The notes: generated by a model not told the origin, from the letters alone. A stretch of 64,000 nucleotides of DNA from Rhodopseudomonas sp. AAP120 (GCF_001295845.1 NZ_LJIC01000017.1:26192-90191), one strand, 5' to 3'; numbered from the stretch's first letter, positions 8,433 to 18,781 are shown. Made by a program: numbers and translations.

Positions 8433-10391
8433 ATGAAGAACGCCGATTTGTCGAGGCTGCTTCAAACTTTCATCGATAACCATTTCGGTTATGTTTCGGA
8501 TCGAGCCGAGTACATCTCGACCCTCTCGCAGATCAAGACTCCCCGGGCCGCCCGGCTGGTCGCGCACTACCTTCCGCAGTTCTATCCGATCCCGGAAAAC
8601 AACGAATGGTGGGGCCACGGCTTCACCGAGTGGACCAACGTCACGCGCGCTGTGCCGCAATTCGTCGGGCATTATCAGCCACGACTGCCGGCCGATCTCG
8701 GGTTTTACGATCTGCGGCTCCCCGAAGTGCAGGAGCAGCAGGCCGCAATGGCCAAGCACGCCGGGCTCTCGGCGTTCTGTTTCTATTTCTATTGGTTCAG
8801 CGGCAGGACCTTGCTCGAGGCGCCACTCAAGAGCTTCGTCGAGAACGACAACATCGATTTCGAGTTCTGCCTGTGCTGGGCTAACGACGACTGGTCGCGA
8901 ACCTGGTCCGGCAATGCCAATGAAATTTTGATTGCGCAGGAATACAGCCCGGATGACGACATCGCATTCATTGCGCATATCGCGCAATATCTGCGGCACA
9001 AGAAGTACTTCCGTGTCGACGGCAGGCCGCTGATCAATGTCTGGCGGTCGGCGATGCTGCCAGATCCGGCCGCCACCGTGGGCCGATGGCGCGACTGGTG
9101 CAGACAAAACGGCATCGGCGAAATCCACGTCTGCCGCAGCGAGAGCTACGAACGCCTCGACCCCGCCGAAGAGGGGTTCGACAGTGCGTTTCAACATTCG
9201 CCGAGCGACAGCCGATGGCTCGAGCGAAACCTGGCGCGCTACCCCGGCTCGCCGCCGTTGCTCAATCCGAATTTCGATGGCCAGGTGTTCGATTATCACG
9301 ACCTGCTGCGCCGCGCGCGGAAGTTCGTCGAGCCGGACTATCCGTTGTTTCGCTCGGTGTGCCCGTCCTGGGACAATCAGGCCCGCCGTCCCGGCGCCGG
9401 CCGAACCCTGATGGGCGCCGACCCCGGCAGCTACCGGGACTATCTGGAAACAGTGATCGACCAAACCGCGCAACACCACGCCGACCCGAGCCAGCGGGTC
9501 GTTTTCATCAACGCCTGGAATGAATGGGGCGAAGGCGCGTATCTCGAACCCGACCGGCGGTTCGGCTTCGGCAATCTCGAGGCGACCAAGATGGCAGCTC
9601 TGCGTGTCGCGCTGAGAACCGGCGCGATGGCGGAGCCGGACCGCATCGCCATCGTGGTCCATGTCTATTACACGGACCTGCTCCCGGAATGCCTGGACTG
9701 GATCGAGACACTCCAGTTACCCCATGACCTGTTCGTGACGACGAGCGCCGACAAGCGGACGATCGTCGAATCCTTCATTGCCCAACGCGGGCTGGCCGCG
9801 ACCCTGGTGTCGACCGAGAACCGCGGACGCGACGTCGCGCCGTTTCTCGAGGTCCTGCGATCGCTGGACGACGAGCGTTACGGCAAGGTGCTGAAGCTTC
9901 ACAGCAAGGCGACGCAGGGCGGCCCTTATGGCGCAGCGTGGCGGCAGGGGCTTTTCCGACTGCTGGCCGATCCGGAGCACCTGAAGCGCGCCGCCGCCCT
10001 GTTGGACGAGCATCCGGAGATCGGCGTGCTCGGGCCAAGAAAATATCTGCTCGCCATGCAGCCCTATCTCGGACGCAATGAGGGCGCCGTTCGTCGGCTT
10101 GCGCAACGGATGGGTGCGGAAGTCGACTTGGAGACGGACACATTTTTCGCCGGGACGATGTTCATCGCCCGCACCAAGGCGCTGCTGCCGCTGGGTGCCC
10201 TTGGGCTCGCAATGGCCGACTTCGAGCCGGAACTGGGACAGGGCAACGGCACGCTCGCGCACGCCATCGAAAGATCGGTGATCTACAGCGCCAAAGCGGC
10301 CGGGCTCAAACTCGCCGCGATCGACGAGGAGGCCGCAGGGGGCGTCGGACTGGTGTCGCAGGGCTGCACCACCTTCCCGTATGTGGTGTAA
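8433..10391 (+). CDS. WbsX (GH99-like) and RgpF two-domain polysaccharide protein
   Basis: A 652-residue protein with two recognisable parts. Residues about 40-390 are a WbsX/GH99-like domain, recognised by HYLPQFYPIPENNEWWGHGF and FINAWNEWGEGAYLEPD. Residues about 405-620 resemble rhamnan-synthesis protein F (RgpF), with IAIVVHVYYTDLL, ENRGRDVAPFL and VLKLHSKAT. Such fusions occur in O-antigen and rhamnan assembly loci, where they are thought to extend or modify polyrhamnose-type chains. There is no signal peptide, so the protein probably acts in the cytoplasm. ATG 8433 is preferred over the TTG two codons upstream. The adjacent gmd/rmd genes for GDP-rhamnose fit a rhamnan backbone, but acceptor and reaction are inference. 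Confidence 0.85.
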   Translation: MKNADLSRLLQTFIDNHFGYVSDRAEYISTLSQIKTPRAARLVAHYLPQFYPIPENNEWWGHGFTEWTNVTRAVPQFVGHYQPRLPADLGFYDLRLPEVQEQQAAMAKHAGLSAFCFYFYWFSGRTLLEAPLKSFVENDNIDFEFCLCWANDDWSRTWSGNANEILIAQEYSPDDDIAFIAHIAQYLRHKKYFRVDGRPLINVWRSAMLPDPAATVGRWRDWCRQNGIGEIHVCRSESYERLDPAEEGFDSAFQHSPSDSRWLERNLARYPGSPPLLNPNFDGQVFDYHDLLRRARKFVEPDYPLFRSVCPSWDNQARRPGAGRTLMGADPGSYRDYLETVIDQTAQHHADPSQRVVFINAWNEWGEGAYLEPDRRFGFGNLEATKMAALRVALRTGAMAEPDRIAIVVHVYYTDLLPECLDWIETLQLPHDLFVTTSADKRTIVESFIAQRGLAATLVSTENRGRDVAPFLEVLRSLDDERYGKVLKLHSKATQGGPYGAAWRQGLFRLLADPEHLKRAAALLDEHPEIGVLGPRKYLLAMQPYLGRNEGAVRRLAQRMGAEVDLETDTFFAGTMFIARTKALLPLGALGLAMADFEPELGQGNGTLAHAIERSVIYSAKAAGLKLAAIDEEAAGGVGLVSQGCTTFPYVV

Positions 10392-10441
10392 ATCCCAGAC
10401 CTTCGAGCAGGGCCTCCGCCGGATCCGGTGCTGACTGCCGA

Positions 10442-11422
10442 TCAGTTCGGCCCGGGGGCCTGCCTTCGCCAGTAGTCGAGAACCGAGGCGATGGTGTCCG
10501 GCCAGGCGTGAGCAGGCCGCCAATCCAGCCATTCGGCGGCGCGTGCCGCATTGCCGAACGCCACCGGCGTATCGTTCGGACGTAGCCGCTGCGGATCCAC
10601 CATCACCTCGATCTTCGACGAGGTCAGCGACAGCAACTGGTCGAGCGCGGCCTGCAGCGGCCGCGCCACACCGGAGGCGATATTGATCACTGCGCCATTC
10701 GGCAGATCGTCGAACCGCAGCAGCGCCCGGACATAGGCATCCACGACATCGCGGACATCGAGGAAATCGCGTTTGCTCGACAGGTCGCCGACGCGGATCA
10801 CTGGCTCCTGCTCGCCGCGTTCGATGCTGGCGATCTGCGAGGCGAAGGCCGGAATGGCGAAGTGCGGGGTCTGGCCCGGTCCGGTGTGATTGAACGGGCG
10901 AAGCCGCAGCACCCGCAGTCCGCTGCGCGCCATCTGGCCCAGCATGATGTCGGCGGCCGCTTTTGCGGCGCCATAGGGATTGACGGGATCGAGCAAGGCG
11001 GTTTCGTCGAGCGGCTGCCCGGACTTGAAGCTGGCGCCGTAAACTTCGGCGCTGCTGCAATAGAGCAAGCGGCACTCCGGCGCGAAAGCGGACACCGCCA
11101 GCGCGAGATTCTGCGTGCCGCCGAAATTCACCGTCCAGGCGAGCCGCTGATCGGCGTTCGCGGCGGTGACCGCAGCCAGCGCCGCGAGGTGCACGATATG
11201 GGTCGGTTGCTCGGCCCGGATCAGCCGCTCGACCTGATCGGCGTCGCTGACGTCGAGCCGCACGAAACGGCGCCCGGCCTCGCTGCGGCCGGCATCGCTT
11301 TGGCGATCGGCGAGCAGAATCTCGCTCTCCGGCAACCGCTCGGCCAGAGCGTCGACCAGATGACGCCCGACGAAGCCCGTGGCCCCGGTGACCAACAGCC
11401 GCGCAGGCAGCGAAGAGGTCAT
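10442..11422 (-). CDS. rmd: GDP-4-dehydro-6-deoxy-D-mannose reductase
   Basis: The 326-residue extended SDR protein most likely reduces GDP-4-keto-6-deoxymannose to GDP-D-rhamnose. It has GATGFVG (about 13-19), the catalytic Ser in YCSSAEVYG and the Y-x3-K pair in NPYGAAKAAAD. The sequence RLRPFNHTGPGQTPHF is typical of the Rmd/GMD-partner reductases. Its start codon lies only 4 bp from the stop of gmd, so the two are translationally linked. An alternative is a 4-reductase with the opposite stereochemistry (GDP-6-deoxy-talose), which sequence alone cannot exclude. Confidence 0.9.
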   Translation of the reverse strand: MTSSLPARLLVTGATGFVGRHLVDALAERLPESEILLADRQSDAGRSEAGRRFVRLDVSDADQVERLIRAEQPTHIVHLAALAAVTAANADQRLAWTVNFGGTQNLALAVSAFAPECRLLYCSSAEVYGASFKSGQPLDETALLDPVNPYGAAKAAADIMLGQMARSGLRVLRLRPFNHTGPGQTPHFAIPAFASQIASIERGEQEPVIRVGDLSSKRDFLDVRDVVDAYVRALLRFDDLPNGAVINIASGVARPLQAALDQLLSLTSSKIEVMVDPQRLRPNDTPVAFGNAARAAEWLDWRPAHAWPDTIASVLDYWRRQAPGPN

Positions 11423-11426
11423 GGCG

Positions 11427-12461
<1,035 letters not shown>

Positions 12462-12563
12462 TTAGAAGTCAGACCGGCCGGGAAAGTCAAGGTCGGCCGA
12501 CCGAGTCGTTACGCCCAGCGCCGGGGCCGCAGCCCCGAAACCAGCGACCACTCCCGGTTGCGG

Positions 12564-13118
12564 TCACCGGAAGGGAGTCTGGATGTCCTGCAGCCACGGC
12601 AGCTTGGCATCCTTGGCGGACAGATGCGGGGCGCCCGGCGGCAGCTTCCAGGGGAACGCGATGGTGGGATCGTCCCAGCGCACGCCGCCGTCGGATTCCG
12701 GCGCGTAGAAGCTGGTAACTTTGTAAAGCACCTCGGTGTCCGGCTCGAGCGTCACGAAGGCGTGTGCGAAGCCGACCGGAACGAACAGCTGTTCGCCGTT
12801 CTCGGCGGACAGTTCCGCCGCGACCCATTTGGCATAGGTCGGCGATCCGGCGCGCAAATCGACCGCGATGTCGACGATGCTGCCGCGGACGCAGCGGACC
12901 AGCTTGTCCTGCGCGTGCGGCGGCGCCTGGAAGTGAAAGCCGCGGATCGTACCGGCGTGCTTCGAATAGGAATGATTATCCTGAACGAACTGCCAGTGAA
13001 TATCGAACTGGGCGAGCGTTTTCTGATTGTAGCTCTCCGAGAACCAACCGCGATCGTCCGAGAAGCGCTTCGGCGACAGCAATCGCACGCCGGGGATGTC
13101 GAGTTCGCGAATTTGCAT
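12564..13118 (-). CDS. rfbC: dTDP-4-dehydrorhamnose 3,5-epimerase
   Basis: RmlC/RfbC epimerises C3 and C5 of dTDP-4-keto-6-deoxyglucose. The 184-residue cupin has the conserved RGFHFQ (catalytic His62), DKLVRC, PVGFAHAF and the SFYAPESDGG segment that normally carries active-site residues. Length and order match true RmlC. It completes the rhamnose pathway with rfbB and rfbD although it lies 10 kb from them. It is 53 bp downstream of the SDR gene at 13172-14215 on the same strand. Confidence 0.95.
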   Translation of the reverse strand: MQIRELDIPGVRLLSPKRFSDDRGWFSESYNQKTLAQFDIHWQFVQDNHSYSKHAGTIRGFHFQAPPHAQDKLVRCVRGSIVDIAVDLRAGSPTYAKWVAAELSAENGEQLFVPVGFAHAFVTLEPDTEVLYKVTSFYAPESDGGVRWDDPTIAFPWKLPPGAPHLSAKDAKLPWLQDIQTPFR

Positions 13119-13171
13119 GATGTCTCCATCTCGGCCGCGGTCGAGGAGGCTGTCACGGGACAGCGCTGGCG

Positions 13172-14215
13172 CTACGCCCAGCGCAGGTCGGTCGTCAGAG
13201 CGCCTTCCTTGCGATGCTTCTGAATCGTCTTCAGCCGCATCATCTCGGACGAACGGAAGTCGGCATCGGAGAAGTTGATCGCCTCGAGTCCCGCCTTCAA
13301 ACGGCGGATCGATTCTTCGAGCGTCACGATCGGCGTGTAACCCTCGGCGATCTTCTCGAACAGATCGAAGTTGACCCGATAGGAACGCTTGTCCGGCTGG
13401 CCATCCTTGTTGATGCTGACCCGCGTCCCCGGAATCTCACGGGCGACCGCCTCGGCGAGATCGCGAACCTGGTAGTTCCAGCTGTTGCTTCCGACATTGA
13501 CCGTGAGGAACGGGCCACCGACGCTCTGGTCGCGCTTGATCGCCCAATCGATCGCGCGCGCCATGTCGGCGACGTCGATCAGCGGTCGCCACGGCGAGCC
13601 GTCGCTGAGCACGGTAATCTCCTTGGTGGCGATGGCGCAGGCGACGAAATCGTTCAGCACCAGGTCGAGCCGCAGACGCGGCGACATTCCACACGCCGTC
13701 GCAAACCGCAGCGCGGTGATCGACATGCTGCCGTTCCCAAGCTTGGCCAAGCCCTGCTCGGTTCCAACCTTGGACTTGGCATAGGCGGTCAGCGGATTGA
13801 GCGAGTCCCCCTCACGCCGGGGGGGACCTTCGGCAGCGCCGTAGGCAGAACAGCTCGACGCGAATACGAATGACTTGACGCCCAACTCGGCGGCCCTCTG
13901 CGCGATGTCGAGCACTGCGACCTGATTGATGTCGAGCGTCGGCCCCTCGTGCTCGTTTCCGATCGGATCGTTGGAGATCGCCGCGAGACAGACGATCGCG
14001 TCGGCCTCCTTGATGAGGCTGTCGGGAAGCGTTCGAACGTCACCGTAAACCTGCGCATCGGCGAAGCTTTCCGGTAGGCGGGTGCGAGCTGTCACACAAT
14101 GTGCAAAATAACCCGTGTCATAACCGACGATCCGCGCGTCCGGATACTGCCGCCGCAAATAAGGCACCAGAACTGCACCGACATACCCAAGGTTTCCGGT
14201 CACAAGGATGTTCAT
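13172..14215 (-). CDS. NAD-dependent epimerase/dehydratase (extended SDR)
   Basis: A 347-residue nucleotide-sugar SDR. The Rossmann motif is TGNLGYVG (6-13), the catalytic Ser lies in FASSCSAYG (about 118-126) and the YAKSK pair gives Y145 and K149. The protein also has a C-terminal extension ending in TIQKHRKEGALTTDLRWA. It is close to the SDR family often encoded beside cytidylyltransferases and sugar C-methyltransferases in O-antigen loci. It is divergent from rfbF (188 bp apart), which suggests that it acts on the CDP-linked branch. Whether it is an epimerase, a reductase or an unusual dehydratase is not decidable here. Confidence 0.82.
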   Translation of the reverse strand: MNILVTGNLGYVGAVLVPYLRRQYPDARIVGYDTGYFAHCVTARTRLPESFADAQVYGDVRTLPDSLIKEADAIVCLAAISNDPIGNEHEGPTLDINQVAVLDIAQRAAELGVKSFVFASSCSAYGAAEGPPRREGDSLNPLTAYAKSKVGTEQGLAKLGNGSMSITALRFATACGMSPRLRLDLVLNDFVACAIATKEITVLSDGSPWRPLIDVADMARAIDWAIKRDQSVGGPFLTVNVGSNSWNYQVRDLAEAVAREIPGTRVSINKDGQPDKRSYRVNFDLFEKIAEGYTPIVTLEESIRRLKAGLEAINFSDADFRSSEMMRLKTIQKHRKEGALTTDLRWA

Positions 14216-14403
14216 AAAAACCTCTCAATCGATCGGTGGCCGTGCTGCGCGAAGGCAGGTCTTAGCAACCCGGGCGGCACGGCGAAAGGCCGTCTCGGGT
14301 TGTATTCCCACCGATTTGCTGATCCGGTTGATCGGTGCCCTAACCAATTGACTTGGTTGAAGGCGTGCGGCAAACCAGCCGCTTCACGGGGCTCGAAAAG
14401 GCA

Positions 14404-15186
14404 ATGGTTTCAGTGAAGAAGGCGGTGATCCTGGCCGGCGGCATGGGAACACGTATCGCGGAAGAGACCTCGGTGCGCCCCAAGCCGCTGATCGAGATCG
14501 GCGGATTGCCGATCCTCTGGCACATTATGAAGATCTTTCACGCGCATGGCGTGAACGAATTCATCGTCTGCCTCGGCTACAAGGGTTACCTGATCAAAGA
14601 GTACTTCTCGAATTATTTCCTGCATCAATCCGACGTTACGTTCAATTTTGGTGACAACTCGATTCTGTACCACAACAAGCGCGCGGAGAACTGGACGGTG
14701 ACCCTGGTTGATACCGGGGCCGAGTCGATGACCGGCGGCCGCGTCAGGAGAGTCCGGGACTACGTCGGCGACGAACCGTTCTGCCTCACTTACGGCGACG
14801 GCGTCGGCGATGTCGACATCACCGCGCTGCTGCGCTTCCACGCCTCTCACGGCAAGCTCGCCACCATCACTGCGGTCAGCCCGCCGGGCCGCTTCGGCGC
14901 GCTGAATTTCGACGACAAGGACGGCGTCACCAGCTTCCAGGAGAAGCCCGACGGCGAACTCGGCTGGATCAATGGTGGGTTCTTCGTGCTGTCACCCGAA
15001 GTGTTCAAATACATTGACGGCGACGCGACGATCTGGGAGCGCGAGCCGCTCGAAGGACTGGCGCGTGACGGCCAGCTCAGCGCCTACAAACATCACGGCT
15101 TCTGGCACCCCATGGATACGCTGCGCGACAAGCAATATCTCGAGCAGCTCTGGACCTCGTCCAAGGCGCCGTGGAAGATCTGGTAG
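14404..15186 (+). CDS. rfbF: Glucose-1-phosphate cytidylyltransferase
   Basis: RfbF joins glucose-1-phosphate to CTP to give CDP-glucose, the entry to CDP-3,6-dideoxy and branched sugars. The 260-residue protein has VILAGGMGTRIAEET (about 8-22) and RPKPLIEIGG, the nucleotidyltransferase core, then LTYGDGVGDVD with the metal-binding Asp and the late GFWHPMDTLRD motif typical of RfbF. I chose ATG 14404; the frame opens at TTG 14353 but that gives a non-conserved extension. The C-methyltransferase gene follows 45 bp downstream, so 14404-17962 reads as one operon. The usual next enzyme, CDP-glucose 4,6-dehydratase, is not in the window. Confidence 0.95.
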   Translation: MVSVKKAVILAGGMGTRIAEETSVRPKPLIEIGGLPILWHIMKIFHAHGVNEFIVCLGYKGYLIKEYFSNYFLHQSDVTFNFGDNSILYHNKRAENWTVTLVDTGAESMTGGRVRRVRDYVGDEPFCLTYGDGVGDVDITALLRFHASHGKLATITAVSPPGRFGALNFDDKDGVTSFQEKPDGELGWINGGFFVLSPEVFKYIDGDATIWEREPLEGLARDGQLSAYKHHGFWHPMDTLRDKQYLEQLWTSSKAPWKIW

Positions 15187-15231
15187 CACCCGGCCGAGTT
15201 CGATCCGGCGGCAACTCCAAGGTACTTGTTC

Positions 15232-16491
15232 ATGACTGATACGGCAAACCACGTTTGCAGACATTGCGGGACGCCGCTACGGATTCTGGTCGCGGATCTC
15301 GGCAGCACGCCGATCGCCAACGACTATTTGAGCGCCGCCAAGGTCGACGGCCCGGAGCCGTTCTATCCGCTGCGCACCTTCGTCTGCGACTCCTGCCGGC
15401 TTGTGCAGTTGCAGAACTTCTTCCGCTCCGACGACCTGTTCCGGGAGGACTACGCATATTTCTCGTCGTATTCGACATCGTGGCTCGCCCATGCCCAGCG
15501 CTACACCGAGGAGATGCGCCGGCGCTTTGCGATCGGCGCGTCCGATCTCGTGGTCGAGATCGCCAGCAACGACGGCTATCTGCTGCAGTACTTCCACAAA
15601 TCCGGCATTCCGGTGCTCGGGATCGAACCGAGCGCGTCCGTCGCCAAGGTGGCGCAGGAGGAGCGCGGCATTCCGACGGTGGTGAAGTTCTTCGGCGCGG
15701 CGACCGCGCAGGAGCTGGTCGCGAGCGGCAAGCGCGCACGCCTGACTGCCGCTAACAACGTGCTGGCGCATGTTCCGGACATCAACGACTTCGTCAAAGG
15801 CTTCGCCATCCTGCTCGCCGACGAGGGCGTCGCCACTTTTGAATTCCCGCACGTCGCCAACATGCTCGAGCTCAATCAGTTCGACACGATCTATCACGAG
15901 CACTTCTCGTATCTGTCGCTGCTGGCCTGCGAGCGCATCTTCGCCGCTCAGGGGCTGCGCGTGTTCGACGTCCAGCAGTTGCCGACCCACGGCGGGTCGC
16001 TGCGGCTGTTCGCCTGCCGCAAGGACGCCGGCCACACCGACGGGCCCGGCCTTGCGGAAGTCCGCGACCTCGAACGACGGCTGGGCCTCGATACCGACGC
16101 GCCGTATCTCGCCTTCGCCGAGAAGGTCCGCGAGACCAAGCGGGCCTTCCTCTCGCTGCTGATCGACCTCAAGCGCCAGGGCAAGTCCATCGCCGCCTAC
16201 GGCGCGCCGGCGAAGGGCAACACGCTGCTGAACTACTGCGGCGTCGGCGCCGACATGATCGACTTCACCGTGGACATGTCGCCGCACAAGCAGGGCATGT
16301 TTCTGCCCGGCACGCGGCTGCCGATCCTGGCGCCGCAGGCGATCACCGAGGCCAAGCCGGACTACCTGGTGATTCTGCCGTGGAATCTGGAGAAGGAGAT
16401 CACCGCGCAGATGGCGGCGATCGCCGACTGGGGCGGCAAGTTCATCATCCCGATTCCGACACCCAAGATCGTCGACGCGTTCCGCGCATGA
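15232..16491 (+). CDS. SAM-dependent sugar C-methyltransferase (TylCIII/NovU type)
   Basis: The 419-residue protein has the three-part layout of nucleotide-sugar C-methyltransferases. An N-terminal zinc-binding module has two CxxC pairs (C9/C12 and C52/C55). A SAM-binding methyltransferase core contains EIASNDGYLL (about 108-117) and ANNVLAHVPD. A C-terminal domain contains YGAPAKGNTLLNYCG, which resembles a Rossmann-type unit. Such enzymes add a methyl to C3 of 4-keto-deoxy sugars to give branched sugars. ATG 15232 is preferred to the TTG two codons earlier. Its stop overlaps the next start as ATGA. Together with rfbF this implies a C-methylated CDP- or dTDP-sugar in the polymer. Confidence 0.9.
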   Translation: MTDTANHVCRHCGTPLRILVADLGSTPIANDYLSAAKVDGPEPFYPLRTFVCDSCRLVQLQNFFRSDDLFREDYAYFSSYSTSWLAHAQRYTEEMRRRFAIGASDLVVEIASNDGYLLQYFHKSGIPVLGIEPSASVAKVAQEERGIPTVVKFFGAATAQELVASGKRARLTAANNVLAHVPDINDFVKGFAILLADEGVATFEFPHVANMLELNQFDTIYHEHFSYLSLLACERIFAAQGLRVFDVQQLPTHGGSLRLFACRKDAGHTDGPGLAEVRDLERRLGLDTDAPYLAFAEKVRETKRAFLSLLIDLKRQGKSIAAYGAPAKGNTLLNYCGVGADMIDFTVDMSPHKQGMFLPGTRLPILAPQAITEAKPDYLVILPWNLEKEITAQMAAIADWGGKFIIPIPTPKIVDAFRA

Positions 16492-17033
16492 AGATCGTCC
16501 CGACCCCGCTCGACGGCTGCGTCGTGATAGAGCCCGAGCCGTTTCGTGACGAGCGCGGGTTCTTCATGCGCACCTTCTGCCGGACCACGTTCAGCGAGCG
16601 CGGCCTCAATCCCGATATCGACCAGTGCAGCTTCTCGTTCAACCAGCGCCGCCATACGCTGCGCGGGATGCACTTCCAGGCGGCGCCGCGGATGGAGGAC
16701 AAGCTGGTCCGCGTCGTGCAGGGCGCGATCTACGATGTCGCGGTCGACATCCGCCCGGGCTCGCCGACGTTCGGCCGGTGGTTCAGTCTCGAGCTGACGG
16801 CGGAGAATCTTCTGGCGCTATACGTCCCGCAAGGTTTCGCCCACGGCTTCCTGACGCTCAGGGACGAAACCATGGTGGCGTATCAAATCGCGCAGCCCTA
16901 TCAGGCCGATCTCGCCCGCGGTTTGAACTGGAACGATGGGCAGGTCGGAATCGACTGGCCGCACGCCCCGGACGTGATCAGCGAACGCGACGCGGCCCTG
17001 CCCGGCCTGAGCGATCTGGCGCTGACGCCGTAA
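16488..17033 (+). CDS. RmlC-like nucleotide-sugar 3,5-epimerase
   Basis: A 181-residue cupin of the dTDP-4-dehydrorhamnose 3,5-epimerase family, distinct from rfbC at 12564. It keeps RGMHFQ with the catalytic His62, EDKLVRVVQG and YVPQGFAHGF. It starts at ATG 16488, overlapping the methyltransferase stop by four bases (ATGA), so the two are translationally coupled. Given this context it probably epimerises a C-methylated 4-keto sugar and not the rhamnose intermediate. Which carbon is inverted cannot be told from sequence. Confidence 0.87.
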   Translation: MKIVPTPLDGCVVIEPEPFRDERGFFMRTFCRTTFSERGLNPDIDQCSFSFNQRRHTLRGMHFQAAPRMEDKLVRVVQGAIYDVAVDIRPGSPTFGRWFSLELTAENLLALYVPQGFAHGFLTLRDETMVAYQIAQPYQADLARGLNWNDGQVGIDWPHAPDVISERDAALPGLSDLALTP

Positions 17034-17050
17034 CCGGACGAAGGCTCGAC

Positions 17051-17962
17051 ATGCGCGTGATGGTGACGGGAGCACGTGGGTTCATCGGCCGGCATCTGCT
17101 GGCCCGTCTCGAGGCCGATACGGCCGTCACCGAAATTCACGGTGTTCATTCCCCAGCCGGCGGCGCGCTGCCCCCCACCACGCGAACGACCTGGCATAGC
17201 CTCGACCTCACGGCGCCCGGCGCGGCGGAAACACTGATCGCGGCGGCAAGGCCGACCCACCTGATCCACGCCGCCTGGATCACCGCCCACAACGATTATT
17301 GGGAGAGCCCGGCCAATCTGCGTTGGCTGGCGACGAGTTGCGACCTGCTGCAGGCTTTCCTGGCCGCCGGCGGCACGCGCTTCGTGCAGATCGGCACCGC
17401 TGCGGAATACGACTGGTCGCACGGATACATGACCGAGGGCGTCACGCCGGAACGGCCGTCGACGCTGTATGGCGTCGCCAAGAAATCGTTTCACGACGTG
17501 CTGCAGACCGCAGCCGCCAAAGCGGGCTGCTCGGCTGCCACCGGCCGGGTGTTCTTCGGCTACGGCCCGTTCGAAAATGCCGGCCGCATCATTCCCTATG
17601 CGTGCCGTCAGCTCGCCGCCGGCCAGCCCGCCGCATTCTCCTCCGGGGCGGCTTGGCGGGACTTTCTGTATATCGACGATCTCGCCGATGCGGCGATCGC
17701 GCTGCTGCGGTCCTCACTCGAAGGCGTAGTGAATCTGTCGTCCGGCGATCCGGTGCGGCTGGCGGAAATCGTTACCCGGCTCGGCGAAATCAGCGGTCGA
17801 CCCGAGCTAATTCAGCTCGGCGCCCGCCCCGACCGCGCCGGCGATCCGCCAATGCTGGTCGGCGATTCGACCCGCATCCGCTCCACCGGCTGGCGCCCGA
17901 CGCATGATCTGGCGAGCGGCTTGGCGTCGACATATCGGTGGTGGGCCTCGGCGCGAAACTGA
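17051..17962 (+). CDS. NAD-dependent epimerase/reductase (extended SDR)
   Basis: The 303-residue extended SDR begins MRVMVTGARGFIGRHLL, with GARGFIG at 7-13, and has Y-x3-K as STLYGVAKKS. FSSGAAWRDFLYIDDLADA is the conserved RDF-x-yVdD block of nucleotide-sugar SDRs. I set the start at ATG 17051, 17 bp after the RmlC-like gene, because this restores the normal Rossmann N-terminus. It is the last gene of the rfbF operon and is the best candidate for the final 4-keto reductase. It meets the DUF5672 gene tail to tail. Confidence 0.87.
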   Translation: MRVMVTGARGFIGRHLLARLEADTAVTEIHGVHSPAGGALPPTTRTTWHSLDLTAPGAAETLIAAARPTHLIHAAWITAHNDYWESPANLRWLATSCDLLQAFLAAGGTRFVQIGTAAEYDWSHGYMTEGVTPERPSTLYGVAKKSFHDVLQTAAAKAGCSAATGRVFFGYGPFENAGRIIPYACRQLAAGQPAAFSSGAAWRDFLYIDDLADAAIALLRSSLEGVVNLSSGDPVRLAEIVTRLGEISGRPELIQLGARPDRAGDPPMLVGDSTRIRSTGWRPTHDLASGLASTYRWWASARN

Positions 17963-17968
17963 CGACAG

Positions 17969-18781
17969 TCAGGCCGGATTGCCGTCCGGCGGCAGCAGTC
18001 GGCTTTGCCAGAATGCCCGGGCGTCCTCGAAGCGGTACCAGGCGTGGCATCCGAACGGAATGCGGCCGCCGGATTGCTGCAGCAGGAAGTTCGGATCGTA
18101 TTCGAACGAAAACCGGTTCGCGATCTCGACAGGAGCGACCCGAAACGACGGATCGATCAGCGGCGCGAACACGCCCCAATACACGTCCTCGGCCAGCATC
18201 TTGTGCTGGACGTAGTTCGAAGGCGTCAGATGCTTGCGATAGCGCCACAGGCGGTTAGCCGCGTCGAAGTTGCCTTCCAGCAGACGATCGAGCGTATGCC
18301 TCAGCGTCGGCCGCCGGTTCTCCAGATGATCGATGAAGGCGGAGACGCGGCGCAAGCTGAAGCCGCCATTGCCAGCCGCGATCTTGGCGAAAGGCCACGG
18401 CTCGCCGATGTACTTCTCGATCAGATGAGGATACCAGCTGGCACCGATATAGTCGTAATCGCTCTCGCACCATTCGATCAGTTCGTCTCGAAACGCGAGC
18501 GCGTCGAGGTGATAAATCAGGATATGGCTGTGCTGAGCAAAGCGACGATAGAACAGCGGTGACAGTTGAAACCGGTTGTAGCGAAGCAGCGAGCCGAAAC
18601 TGTCGTCTGGAAAGATCTCATCGTCCAATCCGGGAATCGACCAGTCGAGACGTGCCGGCTTGGCCAGGACAAGACGATAGCGACCGAGAAAATGCCGTAG
18701 GTGCCGGAGCGAGGCTTCCACCTCCGGCCCGGTCTTGGCTTCGTGAACGGGAACGACGATGACGGGATCGACGGACGGCAT
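17969..18781 (-). CDS. DUF5672 family protein, putative glycosyltransferase
   Basis: A 270-residue protein matching the DUF5672 pattern. It has VIVVPVHEAK near the N-terminus, an internal AAGNGGFSLRR block, an acidic LAEDVYWGVF motif and the terminal IPFGCHAWYRFE. The GNGGFSLR and ED pair recall GT-A fold glycosyltransferases, in which they line the active site, so a transferase role is likely but unproven. The start ATG 18781 shares one base with the TAA stop of the SDR upstream (TAATG), which indicates coupled translation. An upstream TTG five codons away is less likely. Confidence 0.78.
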   Translation of the reverse strand: MPSVDPVIVVPVHEAKTGPEVEASLRHLRHFLGRYRLVLAKPARLDWSIPGLDDEIFPDDSFGSLLRYNRFQLSPLFYRRFAQHSHILIYHLDALAFRDELIEWCESDYDYIGASWYPHLIEKYIGEPWPFAKIAAGNGGFSLRRVSAFIDHLENRRPTLRHTLDRLLEGNFDAANRLWRYRKHLTPSNYVQHKMLAEDVYWGVFAPLIDPSFRVAPVEIANRFSFEYDPNFLLQQSGGRIPFGCHAWYRFEDARAFWQSRLLPPDGNPA

